A DNA stretch of 60,887 nucleotides. Origin: Pseudoalteromonas sp. MMG007. GTDB taxonomy: Bacteria; Pseudomonadota; Gammaproteobacteria; Enterobacterales; Alteromonadaceae. Shown piece after piece: positions 27,024 to 35,635 of the stretch. Within the stretch, counting starts at the first letter, position 1, and every line of letters starts with the position of its first letter. The DNA is taken from positions 1-60,887 of the forward strand of contig NZ_JAGJEI010000020.1 of the NCBI RefSeq assembly GCF_018100985.1, read 5' to 3'. Made by a program: the position numbers and the translations under genes. The notes under the pieces are model-generated. The model did not search any database, was not told the origin of the DNA, and saw only the letters and a list, made by a program, of their open reading frames with translations.

Positions 27024-27503
27024 TTATTCAGCAGCTAAATAATCCAACACTACTTGATGGTGATCTTTGGTTTTAAACTTATCAAATAGGTGTTTTATTT
27101 TACCGTCTTGGGCTACTAAAAACGTTAGGCGGTGAATACCATCGTACTCTTTACCCATGAACTTTTTGTAGCCCCATACGCCAAAAGCTTCTGCAATGGC
27201 GTGATCTTCATCGGCTAGTAAATCAAAGTTAAGCTCTTTTTTAGTTTCAAAGTTTTTAAGGCGCTTAATTGGATCTGGGCTAATACCTACAACGCGGGTG
27301 TTAAATTTAGCAAGCTCTGCTTGTTGGTCACGTAAGTTTTCGGCTTGAACCGTACAACCCGGTGTAGAGGCTTTAGGGTAAAAGTACACAAGTACTTGTT
27401 GCTCTTTTAGCAGCTCGCTTAATGTGACTGTTTCGTCGTTTTGGTTTTGTAGGCTAAAAGCGGGTGCGGTATCACCGGCTTGTAGTGGGCTAATTTTGTT
27501 CAT
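27024..27503 (-). CDS. bcp: Thioredoxin-dependent peroxiredoxin
   Basis: A 159-residue peroxiredoxin that reduces hydrogen peroxide and organic hydroperoxides with thioredoxin. The peroxidatic Cys lies in FYPKASTPGCTVQAENLRD at about residue 50; the usual resolving Cys five residues later is absent (A-E-N-L replaces it), so resolution must use another partner. AAGGAGC precedes the ATG. It lies ten bases after gcvR on the same strand, the usual gcvR-bcp pairing. This is the only intact copy; a frameshifted copy and a tail remnant lie to the left. Confidence 0.95.
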   Translation of the reverse strand: MNKISPLQAGDTAPAFSLQNQNDETVTLSELLKEQQVLVYFYPKASTPGCTVQAENLRDQQAELAKFNTRVVGISPDPIKRLKNFETKKELNFDLLADEDHAIAEAFGVWGYKKFMGKEYDGIHRLTFLVAQDGKIKHLFDKFKTKDHHQVVLDYLAAE

Positions 27504-27513
27504 GCTTTGCTCC

Positions 27514-28050
27514 TTAGCGAATACGTTTAAAAATATAATCTACGTTAAGTGTGTGAGAAAGGTTTTCAAAACTAATTTTAAATTGGTCAATGTCTACATC
27601 AACCGGAATATTAAATTCAATTTCACAGCGCATTTTAGTATCGACTTCTTCATCGTATGTATCTGACTTTAAAGAGCAAATGCTAATGTTGTTGTCGGCA
27701 AAGTAGCGCGTTACTTTACTCAATGTACCAGGGGTGTCTATCCCTGTATATTCGAGCGTGTAACCGGCGCAAAATTCACTTTCGGTGTGACGAGTCGTGC
27801 TGCGCTTCATCATGGTCAGTAGGCCCAGCTCCATGCCTTTAGTTGGTAAGGTGTGCTCTATGCGGCTAATGGCCGACATGTCGCCGCTTAGCAGCATGGT
27901 AAAGGTAAACTCGCTGCCTAAAATGGCTATTCGGCTATCTACTATGTTGCAATGACAATCACTTACAAGTTGCGTAAGTTCACTTACAATTCCCGGCCTA
28001 TCTTCGCCAATAGCAGTTAAAACAATTTGATGATTTGAAAATGCAGTCAT
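27514..28050 (-). CDS. gcvR: Glycine cleavage system transcriptional repressor-like ACT protein
   Basis: A 178-residue protein with two ACT domains: the first begins IVLTAIGEDRPGIVSEL (about 9-25) and the second YTLEYTGIDTPGTLSKVTRYF (about 96-116). In E. coli GcvR binds glycine and the activator GcvA to control glycine cleavage. No DNA-binding domain is present, as expected. Its position directly before bcp is conserved in gammaproteobacteria. Confidence 0.88.
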   Translation of the reverse strand: MTAFSNHQIVLTAIGEDRPGIVSELTQLVSDCHCNIVDSRIAILGSEFTFTMLLSGDMSAISRIEHTLPTKGMELGLLTMMKRSTTRHTESEFCAGYTLEYTGIDTPGTLSKVTRYFADNNISICSLKSDTYDEEVDTKMRCEIEFNIPVDVDIDQFKISFENLSHTLNVDYIFKRIR

Positions 28051-28409
28051 GAAGTTTAATACCTACGTTTTTTGAAATATAACAACCGAGTTGATATAGC
28101 CCGATGCACATACAATACGTTGCACGGCGGCGAAGTTTAACACAAAAAGTGCTCTAAACTACAATGCGGGCTAATTAAGCGCTTTTAAAGTGCGGTGTTT
28201 CTTGTTTTTACTGGCATGGGAAAGTACCATAGCTAAAATTTGCTTAATTGCGCTTAGATTTTTTCTAATTCAAAGTGCTGAACTTTATTGCAATTAGGCA
28301 GCCAAATAATAAATGTAAAGTTAATATTGATTTTACACTGAACCAAATCAGCATCACCCACTCATATACTTGTTAAAACAATTAAAGGGTATGCTAAGGA
28401 GAAATATCT
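28051..28409. other. Intergenic region between gcvR and bamC
   Basis: No gene is seen. It holds the divergent promoters of gcvR and bamC; I find no pair of boxes with correct spacing. In E. coli and many relatives dapA lies between gcvR and bamC; it is absent here. Confidence 0.5.
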
Positions 28410-29471
28410 GTGCAGTATTGGATCCCAAAAGCGCTTGCAGTAAGTGTATTGGTAAGTTTATCAGGGTGTAGTGTATTTATTAATGAAGCACATAATGAGC
28501 GTAATTACCGTACTCATGAGCCAGTAAAAGCACCTGAGTCGTTATCTCAACCAGCTCAAGACCCAGTTTATAAAATGGATGTAGGTCAATACGACAACAA
28601 TCCAGAAGCAACAAATTATCGCCCACCAGCACAAGTGCTTACTATCGCTAAAGGTAGCTGGGTTGAAGAAGGTGATAAACAGGCGCGTATTTACTTTGAT
28701 AAAAACGACGGCATTGTTGATTTAGACGAATTTCTTTGGGATACAATTAAATCAGTACTTGCTGAGAATAATGCAGCGGCTACAAAAGAAGACAAACTAT
28801 TAGGAATAATTGAAACCGATTGGTACTCAATTATAAAAACCGAAGAGAGCTTTTGGTGGTGGGGCGATGAAGTAAATGATGATTTAGAAAAATTCAGATT
28901 TACTATTGAAGAAAAATCGCACCAACGTACTGCCTCTTTACGTGTAGAGCTTATAGACTTTAAAGGTGATAACACGTTAACTGATTTATTAAAACAGCAG
29001 TTAGAAGTACGTGCACTTAACCAAGTAGTGAGTGAGTTTGACTACCGCTACCGCCAACTTGAAGTTGATATGCGTCAACGCCAAGGTATTATTTCTCTAG
29101 AAATGGGCTTTGATAACAAAGGTAATGCAGCACTTGTTACTGAGCAATCGTACGATGCAGTGTTTGACAGATTTTCAGGGTTTTTAGAGCGTTTATCGTT
29201 CACAATTGTTGAAATTAACCAAGAAACGGGTTTAATCACCGCCGATTATAATGCGCCAGAAAGCAGTGTATGGGATTCTATTTGGGGCGACGAAGTTGCT
29301 CAATTACCTATAGATGAAGGTCAGTACCAAATTTTAGTAAGTAAAACTAAAGAGGGCGGTACTAGCTTAACGTGGATGGATGACAAGGGGGAAACGCTTG
29401 AGCCAGGTACTATGAATGGTTTACAACAGGCGCTAGAAGCTGCACTTATTCAGCGCGGTATTAAAATTTAA
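28410..29471 (+). CDS. bamC: Outer membrane assembly lipoprotein
   Basis: A 353-residue lipoprotein of the BAM complex, which inserts beta-barrel proteins into the outer membrane. The signal ends in LVSLSGCS, so Cys20 is lipidated. An unstructured stretch (about 25-90) with YRPPAQVLTIAKGSW is followed by two helix-grip domains (about 95-215 and 225-350), the known BamC layout. The start is GTG 28410 with AAGGAG 9 nt upstream. A strong terminator follows. Confidence 0.92.
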   Translation: MQYWIPKALAVSVLVSLSGCSVFINEAHNERNYRTHEPVKAPESLSQPAQDPVYKMDVGQYDNNPEATNYRPPAQVLTIAKGSWVEEGDKQARIYFDKNDGIVDLDEFLWDTIKSVLAENNAAATKEDKLLGIIETDWYSIIKTEESFWWWGDEVNDDLEKFRFTIEEKSHQRTASLRVELIDFKGDNTLTDLLKQQLEVRALNQVVSEFDYRYRQLEVDMRQRQGIISLEMGFDNKGNAALVTEQSYDAVFDRFSGFLERLSFTIVEINQETGLITADYNAPESSVWDSIWGDEVAQLPIDEGQYQILVSKTKEGGTSLTWMDDKGETLEPGTMNGLQQALEAALIQRGIKI

Positions 29472-29487
29472 ATAATAATAAATTTTT

Positions 29488-29525
29488 ACTACAAAAAGAG
29501 CGCTCAGCTCTTTTTGTAGTTTTTA
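29488..29525 (+). terminator. Terminator after bamC
   Basis: ACTACAAAAAGAGC and GCTCTTTTTGTAGT form a perfect 14-bp stem with loop GCTCA, followed by TTTTTA. Confidence 0.93.
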
Positions 29526-29538
29526 TAGGTTAAAAAAT

Positions 29539-30909
29539 ATGTCTCAGTTACCTCATCGTTCACATTACACGTGGCGCACTTGGTTTACTTTTTTAGTACC
29601 GTCGTTAATTGGTGTGTTTTTATTTATGACACCGATTTCTACCTCTCAGGGAATGACCATTCCTATTGCCGTGATGGCTAAAGCTGTGCAAACCATAATG
29701 TTTGGTTCTGCTCAAGCTATTATTACTCTAATTATTTGTATTACAGGGGTTATTTCTGTAATTACTAAAGCGTTTAAGCCTGCCGCAATTTGTAACTCGC
29801 CCTTATTAAAACACTTGTTTGATGTGAGCTGGATGTGGCTGGCAGTGCGTTTATTTGGTATGGCATTTGTTTTAATGACTCACTTAAGCGTGGGTAGCGA
29901 AATGATTATTTCTGCTAATACAGGTGCGCTTGTATTAAACGATTTACTCCCTGTGTTGTTTTCGGTGTTTATTTTAGCGGGGTTATTATTACCATTATTA
30001 ATTAACTTTGGCTTATTAGAGCTTGCTGGTACTTTGATGACTAAAGTGATGCGACCCGTATTTGGCGTACCAGGGCGAAGTGCTGTTGATTGCACTGCAT
30101 CGTGGTTAGGTGATGGCAGTGTGGGCATTTTGATGACGGCTAGACAGTACGATCAAAAACACTACACGCAACGTGAAGCCGCAATTATAGGTACTACGTT
30201 TTCAGCGGTATCAATTACGTTTAGTTTAGTGGTACTAGGGCAAGTAAAGCTTGAGTACTTATTTGCGCCGTTTTATGCCACGGTATGTTTAGCAGGTATT
30301 GTGGCCGCTATTATTGTGCCGCGTTTACCGCCTCTTTGCTTTAAAAAAGATGTACTTATAGATGGCAGCGAGCCAAATAGAGATGCAGAAACTATCCCTA
30401 ATAATAAAACCTTATTTGGTCACTCTCTTGATGTAGCGCTTGCCAAAGCAGATAACTCAACAGGCGTTAAAGGCACTGTGAAAGAGGGCGTACATAATGC
30501 ACTTGATATGGTATTTGGTGTATTGCCAGTCGTCATGGCTGTTGGTACATTTGCGTTAATTATTGCTGAGCATACGCCTATATTTCAGTATTTGGGTATG
30601 CCGTTTGTGCCATTTTTAGAGCTTCTACAAGTACCCGAAGCCGCTGCTGCATCGCAAACTATTATGGTTGGCTTTGCTGATATGTTTATACCGTCAATAT
30701 TGGCGGCTGGCACCATTGAAAGTGACGTAACGCGCTTTATTATTGCTGCTATGAGTGTAACTCAGCTTATTTATATGTCTGAGGTAGGTGCGCTTATTTT
30801 AGGTAGTAAAATACCAGTAAATATTTTTGAGCTGTTCGTTATATTTATTTTGCGAACGCTTATTACGCTGCCTGTTATTGCTTTAATGGCTCATTGGCTA
30901 GTGGGCTAG
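29539..30909 (+). CDS. YjiH family nucleoside-recognition (Gate-domain) membrane protein
   Basis: A 456-residue membrane protein with about ten hydrophobic segments. Two Gate-like parts are visible: GRSAVDCTASWLGDGSVGILM (about residues 178-198) and the C-terminal MVGFADMFIPSILAAG with YMSEVGALILGSKIP (about 376-435). The length and both motifs fit YjiH-type transporters of unknown substrate. It begins 14 nt after the bamC terminator stem with a modest AGGTT site. Confidence 0.82.
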   Translation: MSQLPHRSHYTWRTWFTFLVPSLIGVFLFMTPISTSQGMTIPIAVMAKAVQTIMFGSAQAIITLIICITGVISVITKAFKPAAICNSPLLKHLFDVSWMWLAVRLFGMAFVLMTHLSVGSEMIISANTGALVLNDLLPVLFSVFILAGLLLPLLINFGLLELAGTLMTKVMRPVFGVPGRSAVDCTASWLGDGSVGILMTARQYDQKHYTQREAAIIGTTFSAVSITFSLVVLGQVKLEYLFAPFYATVCLAGIVAAIIVPRLPPLCFKKDVLIDGSEPNRDAETIPNNKTLFGHSLDVALAKADNSTGVKGTVKEGVHNALDMVFGVLPVVMAVGTFALIIAEHTPIFQYLGMPFVPFLELLQVPEAAAASQTIMVGFADMFIPSILAAGTIESDVTRFIIAAMSVTQLIYMSEVGALILGSKIPVNIFELFVIFILRTLITLPVIALMAHWLVG

Positions 30910-30937
30910 TGCCAAGGCAACAAGCAAGTACAATATT

Positions 30938-30966
30938 AAAAGAGCCCTGATTTACAGGGCTTTTTT
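30938..30966 (+). terminator. Terminator after YjiH-type gene
   Basis: AGCCCTG pairs with CAGGGCT around ATTTA, followed by TTTTTT on the plus strand and preceded by an A-run that serves the opposite strand more weakly. Confidence 0.88.
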
Positions 30967-31038
30967 ATGACTGTAATTTTTATAGTATGTATATACGCCC
31001 CGTATTATAAAAACACAGGTATTGCATTAGCTAAAGGA

Positions 31039-31575
31039 TTAAAAGCGCCTAGCTACCGAAAGCGTTAAAAAGTTAAGGCCTGGATTTGGCTCTTTAAAAC
31101 CGGCATTTGAGTAATGAATAACTCTCAGTGCGACATTAGTTTTACCAAAATCGGCGACAAGCCCTAAACGGTCTTCAAACTGGTAATGGGTGCTAATATT
31201 TTTACCCGCAAATTCAGTTTCATCAATAAGTGATACACCAATACCTGCTTCAACATAAAATGGGGTGTTGTTAAAGCTAAACGCCGGAAACTGCAGCACT
31301 GGTGACATAGCTAGCACAACATTAGACTGTGACTTATCGCCGTGGCGGTATTGCCACATGTTTATGCTCGTTTCAAAATAAAACCGTGCGTCACCTACCA
31401 GGTTTTGCATACTAGGGGCATGGTATTGGTAGGCTAGTTTAACGCCATTTACGTTACCTTCTCCTTTGAGAAAATCAACCGCATAGCCATGTGCTGATTG
31501 AGCAGATGCACTCTTTGCAAATAGCGATACTACTAATATAAAAGAAATATAAAGTGTTTTAAGTGACGTTTTCAT
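31039..31575 (-). CDS. Lipid A deacylase, PagL type
   Basis: A 178-residue outer-membrane beta-barrel protein with a signal peptide (MKTSLKTLYISFILVVSLFA, cleavage after SASA). The C-terminal VIHYSNAGFKEPNPGLNFL contains the catalytic His-Ser pair of PagL enzymes, and the final Phe (VARRF) is the outer-membrane targeting signal. PagL removes the 3-position acyl chain of lipid A. I start at ATG 31575 because the signal peptide then has the usual length. It ends convergent to the YjiH-type gene and stands alone. Confidence 0.85.
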   Translation of the reverse strand: MKTSLKTLYISFILVVSLFAKSASAQSAHGYAVDFLKGEGNVNGVKLAYQYHAPSMQNLVGDARFYFETSINMWQYRHGDKSQSNVVLAMSPVLQFPAFSFNNTPFYVEAGIGVSLIDETEFAGKNISTHYQFEDRLGLVADFGKTNVALRVIHYSNAGFKEPNPGLNFLTLSVARRF

Positions 31576-31816
31576 AGGTGCCAACTGTTTGTTTTAGAAT
31601 ATAAAATAAATAATAAGGGCGACCTGTTTACTATTTCAATGAGGACAAAATGCCGGTTGTATATGAGCTGTTAACCGCTTTGTGTTAACACACTGAATTA
31701 TATGTTTTTATTTTATTGGTGCTAATTGGGCATTAATAAGTTGCCTATTTAATGCTTTTTTTACTGAGGTAGATCACGTAAATTACAGCCATCTTAATCA
31801 CACAGACATAACACTC

Positions 31817-32410
31817 ATGAAATTAATTAAGCTTTTACTTATAGCGACAGCGTTTATTAGCAGTTTGGCTTATGCCAACCCACAAGAAGCACCAGATCGA
31901 CTTCTTGAGTCGGTTGCAAATTCGTTATTTGCAGACATTGGTAAAGTAAATGCGCAAGGTAACGCGAGCAAAGCCGCAATGTCTAAAATTGTTGAAGAGC
32001 GCTTAATGCCGCATATTGATGTTAAATTTGTGTCGTTTAAATTACTTGGCAAGCACATTAAAGGTATAGAGCGCGAACAAGCAGTGCGTTTTATTGATGC
32101 CGTGGATCATTATTTAACAGGTACGTATGCCGGTGCATTAATGAAATACACAGGGCAAAAGGTGGTATTTGAGCGTAACAATGTTAAAAGTGACTCTGAA
32201 TATGCAACGGTAAATACACAAATTATTGAGCCAAATGCACCCACTATTGATTTAAGTTTTAAACTTCGCTTAGGTAAGAATAACGAATGGAAAGTATACG
32301 ACATTGTTGCTGAAGGCATTTCGTTATTAAGCGCTAAACAAAAAGAGATCATCCAACGTATTTCTGAAGTAGGTTTGGAGCAAGTTATTAGCGAATTACA
32401 AAGCAAATAA
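31817..32410 (+). CDS. MlaC-family phospholipid-binding periplasmic protein
   Basis: A 197-residue exported protein (signal peptide to about residue 20, LAYA cleavage) of the MlaC/Ttg2D family that carries phospholipids between membranes. The family pattern PHIDVKFVSFKLLGKH and EGISLLSAKQKEI are visible. No other mla genes are adjacent, so it is either an orphan paralogue or works with a distant transporter. A terminator lies 40 bp after it. Confidence 0.82.
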   Translation: MKLIKLLLIATAFISSLAYANPQEAPDRLLESVANSLFADIGKVNAQGNASKAAMSKIVEERLMPHIDVKFVSFKLLGKHIKGIEREQAVRFIDAVDHYLTGTYAGALMKYTGQKVVFERNNVKSDSEYATVNTQIIEPNAPTIDLSFKLRLGKNNEWKVYDIVAEGISLLSAKQKEIIQRISEVGLEQVISELQSK

Positions 32411-32449
32411 TTTGTTTGTCTAGCTCTGATTAAGTCCAACTCCAACCTT

Positions 32450-32485
32450 AAAAACGACCAATTACTTATGTACTTGGCCGTTTTT
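32450..32485 (+). terminator. Terminator after MlaC-like gene
   Basis: AAAAACG-A-CCAA pairs with TTGG-C-CGTTTTT with one internal mismatch and a 12-nt loop; a T-run follows. Confidence 0.75.
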
Positions 32486-32640
32486 ATATTTGTAAGTAAA
32501 GGATTGATGTTATTGAGCAACTTTAGGCTCGCAGCTAAATAAAGGTGTGCTAGAATATCGAGACTTTGATTAAGCGTGGTGTCAGCTAAAAACTGATATA
32601 ACTTACCACCCCCAAGCCACACTGGAGTTGTGTTGTTTTA

Positions 32641-33978
32641 ATGGAAAATGTACTGATTTGGCCAAAGGAATACCCATTACTTATTAAAGGACTTGTAGAA
32701 CAAAACGGTGCCTTTATTTTAGATGCTTTGGAAGCTTGGCCTGCTTGTCGTTCTACAAATGAAGACGATGGTGTTTGCACTACCGTGTTGCCACCTATTT
32801 ATTACCTGGCATGGTTAACCCCGCTGGAACCATTTGAAGAATGTTATTTTCAACATATTTGCGAATATGATGAAGACGCTCAAGCTTATATTGGTGCGGT
32901 AAAAACCCATTATTACGATAATGAATACACCCCAGAAAGCTTAGCGCTTATGTTATTTCAGCGTCTTGAAAAGTACGCAAGTGTTGCTGCGCAAAGCGCC
33001 ATTAATACACCACTTTCTTTAGTGGATTTATTATTTAGTAAACGCTATTTCACGCTTATTGAGCATGTGTTAAATCATAAAAGTAAACTCTCTGCAGAGG
33101 ATGCTTTAGCGCTTTGGAAAGAAGTTGATTTTAGAGAGCGCTTAAGCGCCTTTATTCCAGAATCAATTGCTGATCTAGATAAACTGTCTGAGCTTGCTAG
33201 TGAAAAGGTGGCATCTGGTAAAGATTACTTCACTTTACTGACTCAAGTGTCGCCGGACGTTGATTCGGTTGTGCTACTTGAAAAGGCCTTACTTACTCAT
33301 TTACGTAAAAAAACAGCTAAACAAACTATGGCTATGCGCTTTATTGAGCAAGGTGCAACAGGTGTACTGGCTGATGAAAACAATAAAACAGCTTTTATGT
33401 GGGCTGCTGAAAAAGGCTTTGTAAACGTAGTAGAAACCCTGCTTGCAAAGCAAGATAAAAAAGCAGTCGATAACTTAGGTAATACCGCATTACATTATGC
33501 TGTGATTGCTAAAAATGAGTCGTTGATGGTGCTATTAATTAAAGCCGGATACGATTTCAGAGCACGTAATAATGAAGGTTTAAGCTGTTACAGACTCGCG
33601 GTAAGTATTAAGGCTAATAATCTAGTTAAATGTTTAGAGCGCGATTTTGGTATTAAAGAGCTATCGCCAGAAGGGCAATTTGACCGAATCAAAAAAGTTC
33701 ACGTGTTGCACGCTGTGGTTACGTTATTATTCCCATTACAGTTGTTTTTCTTTTTTGATGAAGCCGCTACGATTAAAAGTGAATTAACACTTGGTTTAAC
33801 CATGGTAGCTGTGATTTGTTTTTTCTTTGCGGCCAGTTTAAAGCGCTGCGCGTTATACCCGCACATCAAACACCCTTGGGGGCTGTTTGTATTAAGAGGC
33901 TTTTCGTTATTAAGCTTGGTGGCTCAAATTGGGCTTGCGAGTATAGTGGCACTTGCTGCGTTAAGTGAGCTGGTTTAG
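32641..33978 (+). CDS. Ankyrin-repeat protein with C-terminal membrane segments
   Basis: A 445-residue protein. The N-terminal half (about 1-215) is not recognised; it is acidic and helical. Ankyrin repeats follow at about 235-330 (NNKTAFMWAAEKGFVNVVETLL, NLGNTALHYAVIAKNESLMVLLIKAG and a third weaker copy). About three hydrophobic segments close the protein (near 352-372, 380-400 and 415-440), which would anchor it in the inner membrane with the ankyrin part in the cytoplasm. The function is unknown; ankyrin repeats mediate protein contact. No ribosome binding site of note. A strong terminator follows. Confidence 0.75.
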   Translation: MENVLIWPKEYPLLIKGLVEQNGAFILDALEAWPACRSTNEDDGVCTTVLPPIYYLAWLTPLEPFEECYFQHICEYDEDAQAYIGAVKTHYYDNEYTPESLALMLFQRLEKYASVAAQSAINTPLSLVDLLFSKRYFTLIEHVLNHKSKLSAEDALALWKEVDFRERLSAFIPESIADLDKLSELASEKVASGKDYFTLLTQVSPDVDSVVLLEKALLTHLRKKTAKQTMAMRFIEQGATGVLADENNKTAFMWAAEKGFVNVVETLLAKQDKKAVDNLGNTALHYAVIAKNESLMVLLIKAGYDFRARNNEGLSCYRLAVSIKANNLVKCLERDFGIKELSPEGQFDRIKKVHVLHAVVTLLFPLQLFFFFDEAATIKSELTLGLTMVAVICFFFAASLKRCALYPHIKHPWGLFVLRGFSLLSLVAQIGLASIVALAALSELV

Positions 33979-33997
33979 TCACTGTTAAATAGTTAAT

Positions 33998-34033
33998 AAA
34001 AAACGCGCTTAAAGTAATTTAAGCGCGTTTTTT
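33998..34033. terminator. Bidirectional terminator
   Basis: AAAAAACGCGCTTAAA and TTTAAGCGCGTTTTTT are perfect arms of 16 bp around GTAA, with T-runs on both strands. Confidence 0.95.
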
Positions 34034-34063
34034 AATTTATGTAGCGTGATACCTTATAGGGTA

Positions 34064-34231
34064 TTAATACCAACTCCAATAAATAGCTGATCTATTTTAC
34101 TTGCTAAAACAACTCATTTCTTTGTTGTAATTTTCGTAAAGGGAACAACCATTTACATCAGTTTACGCCTATAACTGAATTGTTTTTTCGGCGTAAAATT
34201 TAGAACACACACTTAATGGAGTTGGTATAAT
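34064..34231. mobile_element. MITE-like element with terminal inverted repeats
   Basis: ATACCAACTCCA (34067-34078) and TGGAGTTGGTAT (34217-34228) are perfect 12-bp inverted ends about 160 bp apart; similarity continues for a few bases outward and inward. The inside has no gene. The ends lie right after a terminator and right before the stop of the next gene. It could be a non-autonomous transposable element or a long RNA hairpin. Confidence 0.55.
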
Positions 34232-34240
34232 ATTTAAGCG

Positions 34241-34684
34241 TTATTTACCGTGCTCGTTTGCGGCTTTTTCTTCAGCAAGCTCTTCTTTAAGTTTACGAAT
34301 TTTTAAACCCTGCTCTTGCCCGCGATGCCTTGCATAGTATGTACAGCCAATAAACATAGACGATGCGAATATAAGCTCTAATAACACCCATATAAGCTCA
34401 TCAGGCGCCGCCCAAAGCATGGTTAACCCGTGAATAAAGTAAAGCATTACAATAAAGTTTGCCCACGCATAGGTGTAGGTGTTGTCTTTAATTATGCCTC
34501 TTAGTGGCAGTAACAACGGGATGATAGGCGCAAATATTGACGCTAAACTCGTATTGCCATTTAAAGGAGGAATGCAATACATCCACACTGGAAGTAAAAT
34601 CAATAAGCCTACATAACCAAATAGTGCGGCGCGCTGAAATTTTATAGTTATTGGCTTTTTAGCTGGAGTGTCAGCGGTGTTCAT
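34241..34684 (-). CDS. DUF2069 membrane protein
   Basis: About 147 residues with four hydrophobic segments and a charged C-terminal tail (LKIRKLKEELAEEKAANEH). The pattern PIIPLLLPLRGI and the YTYAWANFIVMLYFIHG stretch fit the small DUF2069 family, commonly encoded next to wrbA in this group. I start at ATG 34684, which overlaps the wrbA stop as ATGA, rather than the longer frame. Function unknown. Confidence 0.8.
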   Translation of the reverse strand: MNTADTPAKKPITIKFQRAALFGYVGLLILLPVWMYCIPPLNGNTSLASIFAPIIPLLLPLRGIIKDNTYTYAWANFIVMLYFIHGLTMLWAAPDELIWVLLELIFASSMFIGCTYYARHRGQEQGLKIRKLKEELAEEKAANEHGK

Positions 34685-35235
34685 TTTAGTTTTCTCGCAA
34701 TGTGAGTAAGGCGTTTGCCAACGCTTTGGCATATTTTAATTTCGTCTTTACTTAACTGTGTGCTATTGGCGCTTCCGGCTACATGCGTTGCACCATAAGG
34801 GGTTCCACCTGTTTGAGTAGCTAATAATTCAGGTACATCGTAGGGTATGCCAAGTAGCATCATACCGTGGTGTAAAAGTGGTAAAGACAAGTTAAGTAGT
34901 GTGGCTTCATTGCCGCCATGCATACTGCTTGATGACGAAAACACACAAGCTGGCTTGTCTATTAGTTGCCCTTTTAGCCATAGATCACTGGTGGTTTCCC
35001 AAAAGCTTTTAGCCTGAGAGGCCATCATGCCAAATCGTGTGGGCGTACCAAAAGCAAGGCCGTCGCAATTTATTAGTTCATCTTTTGAAATAACAATGTC
35101 GTGCGGATTTTTAGCAACAAAAGTACGTAGTAAGGCCGTTGCGCCTTGTTGCTCAATAGACTCAGCTATTTCGTGAGCCATAGCCTCTACAGAGCCATGG
35201 CTTGAGTGGTAAAGCACCACAATGGTTTCGCTCAT
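34681..35235 (-). CDS. wrbA: NAD(P)H:quinone oxidoreductase, WrbA-type flavodoxin-like
   Basis: A 184-residue flavodoxin-fold enzyme that would reduce quinones by two electrons using FMN. The phosphate-binding start VVLYHSSHGSVEAMA, GLAFGTPTRFGMM and the FSSSSSMHGGNEATLL loop are characteristic. It overlaps arsC by one base (TAATG) and the DUF2069 gene by four, all in one operon on the minus strand. Confidence 0.92.
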   Translation of the reverse strand: MSETIVVLYHSSHGSVEAMAHEIAESIEQQGATALLRTFVAKNPHDIVISKDELINCDGLAFGTPTRFGMMASQAKSFWETTSDLWLKGQLIDKPACVFSSSSSMHGGNEATLLNLSLPLLHHGMMLLGIPYDVPELLATQTGGTPYGATHVAGSANSTQLSKDEIKICQSVGKRLTHIARKLK

Positions 35236-35582
35236 TATAAAACGCTTAATACATTTTCTGGTGGGCGACCAATAGCTGCTTTATTGTTATTAACTACAAT
35301 AGGGCGCTCAATTAGCTTTGGATTTTGTACCATGGCATCGGTTAAAGCTTGCTCGCTGTTTTCTTCTTTTAAGTTAAGCGCCTTATAAGCGTCTTCTTTA
35401 GTGCGCATAAGCTTACGAACGGAATCAAAACCAAGCTGGCTTACAAGGGTTGTAATTTGCTCATGTGTAAGAGGTGTTTTTAAATACTCAACAATATTTG
35501 GCTCTACATTGTTATTTTGTAATAGGGCAAGTGTTTCGCGTGATTTAGAACAACGAGGATTATGATAAATAGTAACAGACAT
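35235..35582 (-). CDS. arsC: ArsC-family arsenate reductase (glutaredoxin type)
   Basis: A 115-residue thioredoxin-fold protein. The active-site Cys lies in YHNPRCSKSRETLALL (Cys10), followed by a VEYLKTPLT stretch and ERPIVVNNNKAAIGRPPENVL, all characteristic of the ArsC/YfgD group. No other ars genes occur nearby, and its place beside bepA is the E. coli yfgD arrangement, so a general reductase role may be more likely than arsenate resistance. Confidence 0.9.
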   Translation of the reverse strand: MSVTIYHNPRCSKSRETLALLQNNNVEPNIVEYLKTPLTHEQITTLVSQLGFDSVRKLMRTKEDAYKALNLKEENSEQALTDAMVQNPKLIERPIVVNNNKAAIGRPPENVLSVL

Positions 35583-35635
35583 AAAATGTATCCAAAGTGT
35601 GAATTGCCTCTATTTTAGGGCAAGCGCTTGCAGAC

